DNA from: Bacillota bacterium
Lineage (GTDB): Bacteria > Bacillota_E > JAJZYS01 > JAJYTV01
Length of the DNA: 10,816 bases
NCBI GenBank assembly: GCA_021845645.1
Contig: JAJZVM010000141.1
Span: 1 to 10,816, forward strand
Direction: 5' to 3'
Shown here piece after piece: positions 1-7,238 of the stretch (positions are counted from its first letter, which is position 1; every line of letters starts with the position of its first letter). A program made the translations under genes and the position numbers. Under the pieces are notes generated by a model. That model worked only from the letters and a program-made list of their open reading frames with translations, searched no databases and had not been told where the DNA came from.

Positions 1-1
1 C

Positions 2-1606
2 TGCCGGCCATTCTCGCTGCCCCGCATCCATGCAGTCGAGCTGGCGGGGGCGGCGCTCCTGCTCGTGGTGCTCGGCGTGTCGGCCTATCTCAGGCTCGCC
101 TCGCCCCTCCAGCACGCCGGCATCCCCTTCTCCGATTCCGACGTGGTGCTCTACTGGGTGCAGTCGATCGAGCAGCAGGTCCTGTTCCCCAGCGGCATCT
201 ATCCGGAGGGCTTCCACATCGTCGTCGCGGACCTGATGCGACTCACGGCGGCCAACCCGATCGCGACCGTCAAGTTCTTCGGCCCCTTGGTCGGCGTCGC
301 CATGGTGGCATCGGTCGCCTACGCGACCTACCGCCTGACGGGCCGCATCGGGCCGGCGGTCGTGGCGGTGCTCGTCTACGGTACGCTGCCGCACTTCCTG
401 CCCTACGAGCACCTCAGGCAGGTCGGCACGGACTCGCAGGAGTTCGGCAACATGCTGGTCCTGCCGACCTTGTGGTTCGTCTACGCATCGTGGCAGAACG
501 GCAGCCGCTTCTACCGCGGGACGGCGGTCTCGCTGCTCGCGGTCGCCGGCCTGACCCATCCGGTCGTGGCCTTGAACGTGGGCATCGCGGCCGTGGCCGG
601 CACGCTGGCTGCATGGCTCGCGCACGGTGTCGACTGGCGGGCCCTCGGCTGGTACGTGCGCTGGACCGCGCTCGCCGTGCTGATCGCCGTCGTGCCGCTC
701 GGCATGGCGCTCGCCCTGGGCATTCATCTCAACAGTTCCGGCGCGGCGTTCGCGGGTGCGGTCAGCCACGCTCCCGCCCCTCTGATCGGCCTGCCCGAGC
801 GGGTGGCCCTCGTCGCCGCCTTCGCGCTGCTTGCCGTGCGTGCCGTCCGGCTGATCGCCGGCCGGTCCGGCCGCGCCGAACTGGGTGCGCCGCTCGCGGG
901 CCTGCTCCTGCTGCTCGGCGCCCTCGCCGTGCAGGAGGCGCCGCTGTTTGGCATCCACTCCGTCGTGCTGGCCTCGAGATCTGGTGAGCTCGTCGCGCTG
1001 GGCGAGGTGCTCGCGTACGGCATGGGCCTCTCGGCTGTGCAAGAAATCTTCGAACTCCTGCACGTGCCGACCGCGCGCTGGCTCGCCCTGGCCGGCGCCG
1101 CGGCCCTCGTCGCCCTGGCCTGGAGCCAATACCGGCCCGTGCCCTGGAACGCCTTCGCCACCGCGCGCTGGTTGCCGGATGACTTCGTCGTCGCCTATGC
1201 CGACATCGGCTCGAGCTTTCAGCGCGGCAGCTGGCTCGCGGTATCCGACGACAGCGGTTTCGACTACGCCTATGGCGAGGGCTTCTTCATGCGCGGCGAG
1301 GAATTTTCGAGCCGCGTCGCGACGACCGGCACCTGGCCGCGCTACGCCGTGGCCGGCGGCGCGGCGGCGCCTGTGGGCGAGAGCCGCATCTTCATCTTCG
1401 TCGACAGGCGGCTGGTGGTGGCGAAGGCCTACCGCCACGTCGTGGCGCCGCGCCGCGCGAAGGCCCAGGCCGCGATCCGCAAGTGGCTCGCAGCTTGGGA
1501 GACAACGCACGGGCCCCTGCAAATCTACTTCCGGGGACCCGACCTGACCGTTTACGAGTTGTCCAGAGGCGGCCCCACCACGGCCCTGGACAGCCAGGTC
1601 CGATGA
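2..1606 (+). CDS. GT-C-like multi-spanning membrane protein, 5' end outside window
   Basis: Probable membrane glycosyltransferase or related GT-C superfamily protein; substrate unknown. The frame is open to the left edge, giving 534 visible residues. A GTG at 65 is the first usable start but lies in the middle of a hydrophobic helix (visible residues 12-30), so the true start is almost certainly upstream. About ten membrane segments follow. Just after the first visible helix a loop carries DSD (D45, D47), placed like the acidic motif in the first outer loop of GT-C enzymes, then YPEGFH, similar to the YPPG-type motifs of these families. The last ~155 residues, after the final helix (WLALAGAAALVALAWSQY), form a soluble, probably extracytoplasmic domain ending in FRGPDLTVYEL. 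The downstream gene overlaps it and is a paralogue. Family call is from architecture and motif placement; no exact family recognised. Confidence 0.7.
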   Translation, partial: CRPFSLPRIHAVELAGAALLLVVLGVSAYLRLASPLQHAGIPFSDSDVVLYWVQSIEQQVLFPSGIYPEGFHIVVADLMRLTAANPIATVKFFGPLVGVAMVASVAYATYRLTGRIGPAVVAVLVYGTLPHFLPYEHLRQVGTDSQEFGNMLVLPTLWFVYASWQNGSRFYRGTAVSLLAVAGLTHPVVALNVGIAAVAGTLAAWLAHGVDWRALGWYVRWTALAVLIAVVPLGMALALGIHLNSSGAAFAGAVSHAPAPLIGLPERVALVAAFALLAVRAVRLIAGRSGRAELGAPLAGLLLLLGALAVQEAPLFGIHSVVLASRSGELVALGEVLAYGMGLSAVQEIFELLHVPTARWLALAGAAALVALAWSQYRPVPWNAFATARWLPDDFVVAYADIGSSFQRGSWLAVSDDSGFDYAYGEGFFMRGEEFSSRVATTGTWPRYAVAGGAAAPVGESRIFIFVDRRLVVAKAYRHVVAPRRAKAQAAIRKWLAAWETTHGPLQIYFRGPDLTVYELSRGGPTTALDSQVR

Positions 1607-3564
1607 TCGCCGGCGCCGCCGTCGGCGCAGCCCTGCAGGTGCTTGTCGGCCTGGCCGTCGCCTTTGGCGTGCTGCCGTACGTCCTCCTGCGCCGCGATCC
1701 GGCGCTGAGCCCCTTCGTGCGCTTCTGGCGCGCCCTGGTCCTGGGCAGCGGCGCCTGGCTCGCAGGCGGCTTTTTGCTGGCGGCAGCCGCGAGCATCGAG
1801 CTTGCGACCGTCGGCCTCCTCGTCGCCTTCGCGATCGGCCTCGCGGCCTACCTGAGGAGCCGTCAGGGCAGCCTGGCCAAGCAAAAGGCCGCCCGCGACG
1901 AGCAGGCGGCGAAGATGCTCGATGCCATGGATCCAGAGAGCCAGCACTCCCTGGCCTCCCTCGCGCTCGATGCGGCGCGGCAGATCCTGCCCTGGCTCAG
2001 GCACGCCCTGACCAAACTGGCCAAGGCGGAGAACCTGCTCGCCTTTCTCGTCCTCGCCCTGATCGCGTTGCGCCAGTTTCCGCCGCTGCTGGCGCAGAGC
2101 GCGCCCGGCACCCCCGAAGGCTACGTACAACTGCTCGCGGCCAAGACGCTCGCCCTGAACATGGGCCTGTACAGCCAGGGCGTCTTCCCCGTAGGCGTGC
2201 CGCTGATCGCGGCGCTCATGTCCACCAGTTTCTTCCTGGACCCCCTCAACATCCTGCGCTTCCTCGGTCCCGCGGTGGCCGTGCTGCTGCCTCTCGCGGC
2301 AGGGCTCCTGGCGCTCGAGGTCGCCGACAGCCCCTGGGCGGTCTTCACCGCGGCCGCGCTCACGGGCCTCACCGTCCTGCCGGCGCTGGGCATCGGCACC
2401 GTCACGGTGTGGCACCCGCTCGCGCTCCACCTCGGCACACTCTACCTGCTCGTGGAACTGGCCTTCTGTTTGCGCGCCCTGCAGCGCAGCTCACCCTCCG
2501 CCGTTCCGATCGCCGCTGTCGCCGGTTTCGCCGCCGTGATGAGCCAGCCCTATCTCTGGCCGTTTGCGGCGGGCCTGCCGATCCTCCTGGGCCTGCCCTG
2601 GCTGCGCAGCAGGCAGATCGCCGCGCGGGCCATGCTCGCCGCCTTCGCAGGCAGCACCGTCGCCCTCCTGCCGGTAGCGATCGGTCTGCTCGGGCACCAC
2701 CCGCCCGCGGCCATCCTGATGGCTGCACCCGCGCTCCCCGGCGCGCCACCGCCAGAGTGGCTCTCCGGTCCGGGCGGGGTGGCACTGCTCCTGGCCGTTG
2801 GCCTAGTGCTCAGCGCGGTGTCGCTTTGGCGCTGGCGGACCCTGCGCGACGATGCGCCGCTCTACCTCGGCATCGGCCTCGTGCTGCTCGCGTTCGGCGG
2901 CGCCTGCCTCCTGCCGCTGCCAGGGACCTTGGGCAGCGTGCTTTCGCTCGGCGACCTGCCTGGACTCGTCGCTCTGCCGCTGCTCAGCGGGATCGCGCTG
3001 TCGCTGGTGGCCAACCGCAGCCAATACCCCGCCGCGGCGCAAGGGCTCGCCCTGCTGCTGGCTGCGGGCGGCATCGTTGCGGGCTTCGCGCCAGCCCAAC
3101 CCCTGACGCGCTACGAAGTGCCGGGCTCAGAGGCTGTGCTGCAAAAGATCTCTGGATTCCTCGAAGCCTACCAGTGGACCGTCATCTCGCCGACCGAGCA
3201 GTACAGCGAGCTGCTCGGCAAGGGCTGGCACGTGGAGCTCGTCGACTTCCTCGCCAAGGTGCCGCTCGCGGTTGCCCGCAAGGCGAGCCTGCGCCCCGCC
3301 GCGTGGCCCGGCCTGCCGATCCTCACGAGCGACACCTTCCTGTACGTGCCGCTCGTGACCTCGGACGGTATCCGGCCGACGACCGCCGACCGCGCCGCTC
3401 CCCTGCCGACGTCCCTGAGCGCGGCGGAGAACCTGGGGCCGGCGGGAGCGGTCCTCGACGCCCATGCGTATGCGTGGGCCATGGCCTACCACAAGGCGCA
3501 TCCGTCCTCGAGCAGCTTCTACTACCGCAGCCCTGGGCTCCTCGTGCTCTGGATCCGTCAGTGA
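1603..3564 (+). CDS. GT-C-like multi-spanning membrane protein, paralogue of upstream gene
   Basis: 653-residue integral membrane protein of unknown function. The ATG at 1603 overlaps the upstream stop (ATGA), which argues for translational coupling and against the longer open frame beginning at 1483. Helices cover about residues 5-28, 42-62 and 65-84. A charged, probably cytoplasmic stretch (85-140, Lys/Glu/Asp rich) follows, then a long helical region from 143 to about 510 and a soluble C-terminal domain of about 140 residues. From residue 143 it parallels the upstream protein: AENLLAFLVLALIALRQ matches that protein's first visible helix, ALM...DPLNILRFLGP matches DLM...NPIATVKFFGP, and the ends RSPGLLVLWI and RGPDLTVYEL correspond. 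Where the upstream protein has DSD, this one has TPE (170-172), so it may lack the acidic active-site motif. Its tail overlaps the convergent deacetylase gene by 7 bases. Confidence 0.75.
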   Translation: MIAGAAVGAALQVLVGLAVAFGVLPYVLLRRDPALSPFVRFWRALVLGSGAWLAGGFLLAAAASIELATVGLLVAFAIGLAAYLRSRQGSLAKQKAARDEQAAKMLDAMDPESQHSLASLALDAARQILPWLRHALTKLAKAENLLAFLVLALIALRQFPPLLAQSAPGTPEGYVQLLAAKTLALNMGLYSQGVFPVGVPLIAALMSTSFFLDPLNILRFLGPAVAVLLPLAAGLLALEVADSPWAVFTAAALTGLTVLPALGIGTVTVWHPLALHLGTLYLLVELAFCLRALQRSSPSAVPIAAVAGFAAVMSQPYLWPFAAGLPILLGLPWLRSRQIAARAMLAAFAGSTVALLPVAIGLLGHHPPAAILMAAPALPGAPPPEWLSGPGGVALLLAVGLVLSAVSLWRWRTLRDDAPLYLGIGLVLLAFGGACLLPLPGTLGSVLSLGDLPGLVALPLLSGIALSLVANRSQYPAAAQGLALLLAAGGIVAGFAPAQPLTRYEVPGSEAVLQKISGFLEAYQWTVISPTEQYSELLGKGWHVELVDFLAKVPLAVARKASLRPAAWPGLPILTSDTFLYVPLVTSDGIRPTTADRAAPLPTSLSAAENLGPAGAVLDAHAYAWAMAYHKAHPSSSSFYYRSPGLLVLWIRQ

Positions 3565-4430
3565 GGGAGCTGTGCGATGCGGCCATCCTGGAACCCCCAG
3601 GCAGGCAGGGCTGAGCCGTCGAGATCCCGCAAGGCGTCGCCGAGCGGCTGAAAGCTGCCTGTGCGCAGCAGGCGGCCCAGCACAGGGCCGAGCTGGCGCC
3701 CGCGAAACCCCATGCCGAAGCGCGCAAGCGCGCCAGACCCGCTAGGCAGCGACCAGCCCGCCGGCGCCACCTCCCAGGGGTGCGCGTAGAGCACGGGGAG
3801 CTGCATGCCCCGCAGCCCGAGGGTGACCAGCGCCGCAGGCAAAACGCGCCAGTAGATGCCGCCCGCGAGCGGCACGCGCACTCCCAGCACCTCGCGCACG
3901 GCAGGCGGCAGCTCAAGCAGCCAGCCGTCACCGGCCTTCAGGCGGTACGGACCGACGGGTGCGCCCGGCACACCGTAGAACGGCGTGCGCAAGGGAAAGA
4001 CGCTCGAATCGTAGCGGAAGCCGAGTTCGTGGAGAACCCTGGGCGCCCAGGCGCTGCGCCGGTCGAGCGACCAGGTGGGGGCACGGTAGCCGACGACCTC
4101 CTGGCCGCTCAGCTCCTGCAGGATGCTGCGCGCCGCCCCCACCTCCCGCCGCATGCGCGCCTCGCCAAGCTCGAACAGCAGCTCATGCGTCAGGCCGTGG
4201 CAGCCGACCTCATGCCCGGCCGCGGCGATGTCGCGCACGCTTGCGGGCAACTGCCTGGCCAGGCCGCCGAGCACGAAGAAGGTCGCCCGCACGCCGCGGG
4301 CGGCGAGCAGCTCCAGCACGGCGTCGATCTCGCGCCGCGCGTACTCCGGCTGTGCAGACGCGGGCTTGGACGCCAGCGTAGCGTCGTACCAGTGCTCGAC
4401 GTCGAACGAGAGCAGCCGCGCCCCTACCAT
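3558..4430 (-). CDS. Polysaccharide deacetylase, NodB fold with DUF3473-like C-terminus
   Basis: 290-residue carbohydrate esterase 4-type deacetylase, expected to remove N-acetyl groups from a sugar polymer or lipid-linked sugar. Motif 1 is SFDVEHW (D10, E12), motif 2 is CHGLTH (metal ligands H78 and H82), motif 3 is YRAPTWSL (R116, P118), followed by YDSSVFP (D141). The C-terminal part has AGGIYWRVLP and LYAHPWE (H217), as in the DUF3473 deacetylases known from exosortase-associated EPS loci. No signal peptide is visible, which fits that cytoplasmic subgroup better than secreted chitin or peptidoglycan deacetylases. The ATG at 4430 begins directly before motif 1. The frame stays open far upstream, but that part is Arg/Gly-rich antisense-type sequence over the ATP-grasp gene. 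It overlaps the ATP-grasp stop by 7 bases and has AGGTGA four bases before the start. It is the last gene of the operon. Confidence 0.88.
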   Translation of the reverse strand: MVGARLLSFDVEHWYDATLASKPASAQPEYARREIDAVLELLAARGVRATFFVLGGLARQLPASVRDIAAAGHEVGCHGLTHELLFELGEARMRREVGAARSILQELSGQEVVGYRAPTWSLDRRSAWAPRVLHELGFRYDSSVFPLRTPFYGVPGAPVGPYRLKAGDGWLLELPPAVREVLGVRVPLAGGIYWRVLPAALVTLGLRGMQLPVLYAHPWEVAPAGWSLPSGSGALARFGMGFRGRQLGPVLGRLLRTGSFQPLGDALRDLDGSALPAWGFQDGRIAQLPH

Positions 4431-5545
4431 CTCATCACCTGCCGCCAGGTGGCGGCGTCGAAGAGATGGCCCAGCACCGCGATGAAGAAGCCCGCCACGG
4501 GGGCGGGGTCTCGCCCGTCGATGACGTCGTCGATCACGCGCGCCCCGGCCAGCGGGTCCGGCCCGGCCGGCGAGAGGCGCCGCAGGGGATGCGCCGCGAG
4601 GTGCAACAGGTCTGCGGGCAGCGACCAGCGGCAGGCCACCTGCGTGTCGTAGGCGCGGGGTCCGCGCACGTCGTGGCCGAGCGCCAGCTCGGCCCAGAGC
4701 CGCGGGAAGTCGACGCCGGCCGCGACCGCGAGCCCGAGCGATGCCCACGGCCTCGGGTTGATTTCGAGCAGCATCGGCTCCTCCCCGACCAGCATCCACT
4801 CGACCTCCACCATGCCTTGCCAGCCGATCGGCCCCAGGAGGCGCTGCGAAAGGGCGACGAGATCGTCACGCCTGACGCTGCGCTGCAGCGTGCTCGCCCC
4901 CTGCTCGCCTGGAAACCAGCGCAGCTCCTCCTGGCAGAAACTTGCCCTGACCTCCCCGTTCGGCCCGTAGAGCAGGCCCACATCGAACTTGCGCCCCAGG
5001 GGCAGGCGCTGCTGCACGATATGCGCGCGAACTGGGCCCGCGGGCGCCGCATCGCCCGCGCCGAGAAACCTGACGCCACGCCCGCCCGAACCGAATCGCG
5101 GCCGCAGGACGACATCGCCGCCTATGGCCCCGCGGGCCCGCGCGACCTCCTCTAGGCTGTCCACGCCTACGGTTCGGGGATGGGGCACAGCCGAGCGCTC
5201 CGCCAGCTGCGCCGTGAGCAGCTTGTCGCGCCCGACGCGGAACTGCTCGGCGGCAGGCAGCAGCGTACGCGCCGCGATGTCGCCGCGGCAGGCGATGGCG
5301 GCTGCGGTCGAGGCGTCGTCCATCGGCAACAGGAGGTCCACCTGCGCCGCGGTCCGGCGCAGCCAGTCCCCGTAGCCGCCCCCTTCAGGCTTTGGGCAAA
5401 CGAGGGCGCGGCGGCAGTGCCGGGACCAGCGGGCGAGGCTGAATGGCGTTGCGTCGGCCACCCATGGCTCGTATCCCGCCCTGCCGAGGGAGCGCGTCGC
5501 CACCAGAGTCTTGCGCTGCAGTCCGTCCGTCAAAAGAACCCTCAC
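4424..5545 (-). CDS. ATP-grasp ligase (carboxylate-amine ligase type)
   Basis: 373-residue ATP-grasp enzyme, expected to activate a carboxylate as acyl phosphate and join it to an amine or thiol; substrates unknown. The N-terminal pre-ATP-grasp Rossmann-like part covers about residues 1-100, with PMDDAST (75-80) resembling the PxDD loop of carbamoyl-phosphate-synthase-like members. K108 lies in FRVGRDK. The glycine-rich loop is LRPRFGSGGRGV (147-158). The hinge QQ is at 178-179, and metal ligands lie in VEVEW (E247/E249) and LLEINPRP (E261, N263). The usual Lys of the vvlKP strand appears as Arg148. The GTG start at 5545 shares GTGA with the stop of the glycosyltransferase gene, with a weak AAGGTG 11 bases upstream. 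A much longer open frame reaches 6910, but the part above 5545 is antisense-like and covers another gene. Its place in a glycan operon suggests aminoacylation or amidation of a sugar, which is inference. Confidence 0.85.
   Translation of the reverse strand: MRVLLTDGLQRKTLVATRSLGRAGYEPWVADATPFSLARWSRHCRRALVCPKPEGGGYGDWLRRTAAQVDLLLPMDDASTAAAIACRGDIAARTLLPAAEQFRVGRDKLLTAQLAERSAVPHPRTVGVDSLEEVARARGAIGGDVVLRPRFGSGGRGVRFLGAGDAAPAGPVRAHIVQQRLPLGRKFDVGLLYGPNGEVRASFCQEELRWFPGEQGASTLQRSVRRDDLVALSQRLLGPIGWQGMVEVEWMLVGEEPMLLEINPRPWASLGLAVAAGVDFPRLWAELALGHDVRGPRAYDTQVACRWSLPADLLHLAAHPLRRLSPAGPDPLAGARVIDDVIDGRDPAPVAGFFIAVLGHLFDAATWRQVMRW
4435..4440 (-). promoter_or_regulatory. Ribosome binding site for the deacetylase gene
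   Basis: AGGTGA on the minus strand, 4 bases before the ATG at 4430 and inside the final codons of the ATP-grasp gene. The spacing is short but usable, and the stop/start overlap suggests coupled translation. Confidence 0.5.
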
Positions 5546-6327
5546 GGCGCGGCCGGCACCTTGCCGCGCATGATCTCGGGCAGGCAGGTCACCTCGTAGT
5601 CGGGCAGAGCCTGCTCCTTCGTGCGCAGTCGCAGGGTGACGCGCACAAAGGCGAGCAGTCCCATCGCCATGTTCGTCAACCCGTCGCGGATGCGCGCCCC
5701 CTTGCGGTAGAACGCCACCTGCGTCGGCAGGGTGTTGTCCATCCGCCAGCCGCGCCGGACGGCAAGGACGCCCAGTTCCTGCGCGCAGCCGTAGTTTCGT
5801 CCCGTGAAGTACGGCATGATGTCTTGGACGACCGCGATGCGCATCAGGCGGAAGCCGCACTCGACGTCGCGGAAAGGGTAGCCCGTCAGCAGCGTCGCCC
5901 AGAGCGAGAGGCCGCGGTTGCCGATGCGCTTGCTCAAGGGGTAACCGCGGAGGTCCCGGCGGCCGAGCAGCACGTCCACATCGCGGGCCTGAAGCATGTC
6001 CACCGCCGGCCCGGACTCCTCCGGGATGTGCTGACCGTCCGCGTCCATCGTGATGAGGATGTCGTCCAGGTCGAGCACGCCGAGGCGCACGAGGCCGAGC
6101 AGGTAGTCGAAGCCGCTGCGCAGGGCTCCCGACATGCCCCGGTTCAGGGCATGGCTCAGCAGCGCAACCTTGCCGTGCAGGGCGCACCAGGCGCGGATCA
6201 AGGAGCTTGACGTGTCGCGCGAGCCGTCGTCCACGACGACGACAAGGTCCGCCAGGGGATCGACGCGCCGCAGCACGTCGAGGATTGTCCGCTCCTCGTT
6301 GAAGGCCGGGATCAGGAACACGACCAT
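5542..6327 (-). CDS. Family 2 glycosyltransferase (DPM1/DolP-mannose synthase-like)
   Basis: 261-residue GT-A fold glycosyltransferase. It probably transfers a sugar from a nucleotide sugar to a lipid carrier or growing glycan on the inner membrane face. The N-terminus reads directly into FLIPAFNEE, then VVVVDDGSRDTS (D33, D34) for nucleotide binding. MDADGQH (D95, D97) is the metal-binding DxD, followed by RDVECGFRLM (153-162) near the acceptor site. No convincing membrane helix is present; residues 220-232 are only mildly hydrophobic. I chose the ATG at 6327 because family members start just before this strand and GGGGTG lies 5 bases upstream. An in-frame TTG at 6396 would add 23 residues, but its AGGAG directly abuts the start codon, which is a poor spacing. 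Its stop overlaps the ATP-grasp GTG by four bases. Confidence 0.88.
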   Translation of the reverse strand: MVVFLIPAFNEERTILDVLRRVDPLADLVVVVDDGSRDTSSSLIRAWCALHGKVALLSHALNRGMSGALRSGFDYLLGLVRLGVLDLDDILITMDADGQHIPEESGPAVDMLQARDVDVLLGRRDLRGYPLSKRIGNRGLSLWATLLTGYPFRDVECGFRLMRIAVVQDIMPYFTGRNYGCAQELGVLAVRRGWRMDNTLPTQVAFYRKGARIRDGLTNMAMGLLAFVRVTLRLRTKEQALPDYEVTCLPEIMRGKVPAAP

Positions 6328-6408
6328 CGGGACACCCCGGGGCGTGCGCCGCCCCCAGCCTGACGTCAGCGACAAATTTCGCCAATGCGGCTCCAACTCC
6401 TGCGGCTT

Positions 6409-7206
6409 TTACCTGCCCAGGACGACCTGCCCGTCGACACCGCGGATGCCCCGGGCGTAGTCGAACGGCGCGGCGTATGCGAGGAAGCCGTAGCGCCTGC
6501 TCAGCTCGCCCAGCACGCCAAGGCGCGCCGCCTCGCCCTCGTCGGCCGCGATCTCGCTCAGGAGCATCGGCATGATGCCCTCCTGGCCCACGACTTTGGC
6601 GATCTGCTCGAGCACCATCCTGAGCCAGGGCCCCGACGTGGCCTCCGGTTCGAACGTGCCCTCCCAGCAGATGCCGTCGATCAGGCCCGCCACGAGCGGC
6701 AAGAGCAGGAAGATCCCGTTGTTCTGCAGGAGCAGGCCCTGACCGACGGCCGCCCGCACCTCCCGCACGAGATCGGCCGCGGCCGGCAGAAGCCACGCGG
6801 CCCTGTCCTGCACCTTCTGGTCCTCGACATCGCCCAGGCTGTCGAGAAAGACGCCGTCCCAGCCCTCCGCAACGAGCCGCCCTGCCTCGCCCAGCACGTG
6901 CTGGCGCCAAGGGCCTGAGCGCGGGTCCACGACGTAGGTGTCGAACGGGTCGTGCAGCCAGGGCCCGTCGGCCACCTGCAACAGCTGCCGGTCGGGTATG
7001 CCGAGGCGCGCCAGGGTGGCCCGCGTCGCCTCCATGGCCGAGACGTAGGCGATGCAGCGCACGCCGCGTGCCTTGAGGGCCTGGACATCCTCAGGCCGCC
7101 AGCCGGCCGGTTCCAGGATGGCGATGTCGTACTCGGCGATCTCGGGCAGGGGGCCGTAGCCGTAATACACGACGAACGTACGCCCTCTCAGGCGGGGTGC
7201 GCGCAC
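6409..7206 (-). CDS. GH114/TM1410-like (endo-alpha-1,4-polygalactosaminidase-related) TIM-barrel protein
   Basis: 265-residue protein resembling the GH114/TM1410 glycoside hydrolase superfamily, which includes the hydrolase domain of PelA. The signs are VVYYGYGPLPEIAEYDIAIL (12-31), the strand CIAYVSAMEA (51-60), WLHDPFDTYVVD (83-94), GWDGVFLDSLGD (115-126, with D117 and D122 at the place of the family's acidic residues), and the strand GLLLQNNGI (157-165) followed by ICWEGTFEP (179-187, E182). There is no signal peptide or membrane anchor, so it looks cytoplasmic, unusual for this family. The start is chosen at GTG 7206 because AGGAG lies exactly 7 bases before it; GTG at 7221 would add five residues without a good ribosome binding site. 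It sits 32 bases after the HD-GYP gene. A role in trimming or editing a galactosamine-containing glycan is inference; a non-catalytic role is possible. Confidence 0.75.
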   Translation of the reverse strand: MRAPRLRGRTFVVYYGYGPLPEIAEYDIAILEPAGWRPEDVQALKARGVRCIAYVSAMEATRATLARLGIPDRQLLQVADGPWLHDPFDTYVVDPRSGPWRQHVLGEAGRLVAEGWDGVFLDSLGDVEDQKVQDRAAWLLPAAADLVREVRAAVGQGLLLQNNGIFLLLPLVAGLIDGICWEGTFEPEATSGPWLRMVLEQIAKVVGQEGIMPMLLSEIAADEGEAARLGVLGELSRRYGFLAYAAPFDYARGIRGVDGQVVLGR

Positions 7207-7213
7207 AAGGACA

Positions 7214-7218
7214 CTCCT
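7214..7218 (-). promoter_or_regulatory. Ribosome binding site deciding the GH114-like start
   Basis: AGGAG on the minus strand, 7 bases before the GTG at 7206. It lies downstream of the other in-frame GTG at 7221, so it favours the shorter protein. Confidence 0.65.
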
Positions 7219-7238
7219 CACAGGGTGATTTTCCGGGG

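Noticed and set aside
65..67. GTG at 65 as the true start of the first membrane protein
   Set aside because: The frame is open to the window edge, the codon sits inside a transmembrane helix, and no ribosome binding site precedes it. The paralogue has over 140 residues before the equivalent helix.
1483..1602. Longer N-terminus for the second membrane protein starting at 1483
   Set aside because: This extra 40-residue stretch lies over the end of the upstream gene in another frame, is Arg/Pro-rich, and the ATG at 1603 with a stop/start overlap begins directly with a hydrophobic helix.
2409..3614. 401-codon + strand frame overlapping the second membrane protein
   Set aside because: Arg/Ala/Pro-rich shadow of a strongly supported membrane protein frame.
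3540..3620. Intrinsic terminator between the converging operons
   Set aside because: The coding regions overlap by 7 bases and I see no stable hairpin followed by a T-run on either strand near the junction.
3780..4652. 290-codon + strand open frame opposite the deacetylase and ATP-grasp genes
   Set aside because: Arg/His/Gln-rich composition and no recognisable motif; typical antisense open frame in GC-rich DNA over well-supported genes.
4431..4799. N-terminal extension of the deacetylase to 4799
   Set aside because: The extension is low-complexity Arg/Ala/Gly sequence over the ATP-grasp gene, while ATG 4430 with a ribosome binding site starts just before the first NodB motif.
6328..6396. 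TTG at 6396 as start of the GT2
   Set aside because: AGGAG abuts the codon without spacing and the extra 23 residues do not resemble the family N-terminus; kept as an alternative only.
5546..6910. Very long open frame upstream of the ATP-grasp gene (would give 828 residues)
   Set aside because: The upstream part is Arg/Gly/Ala-rich shadow sequence over the GT2 and GH114-like genes, and the ATP-grasp domain starts cleanly at 5545.
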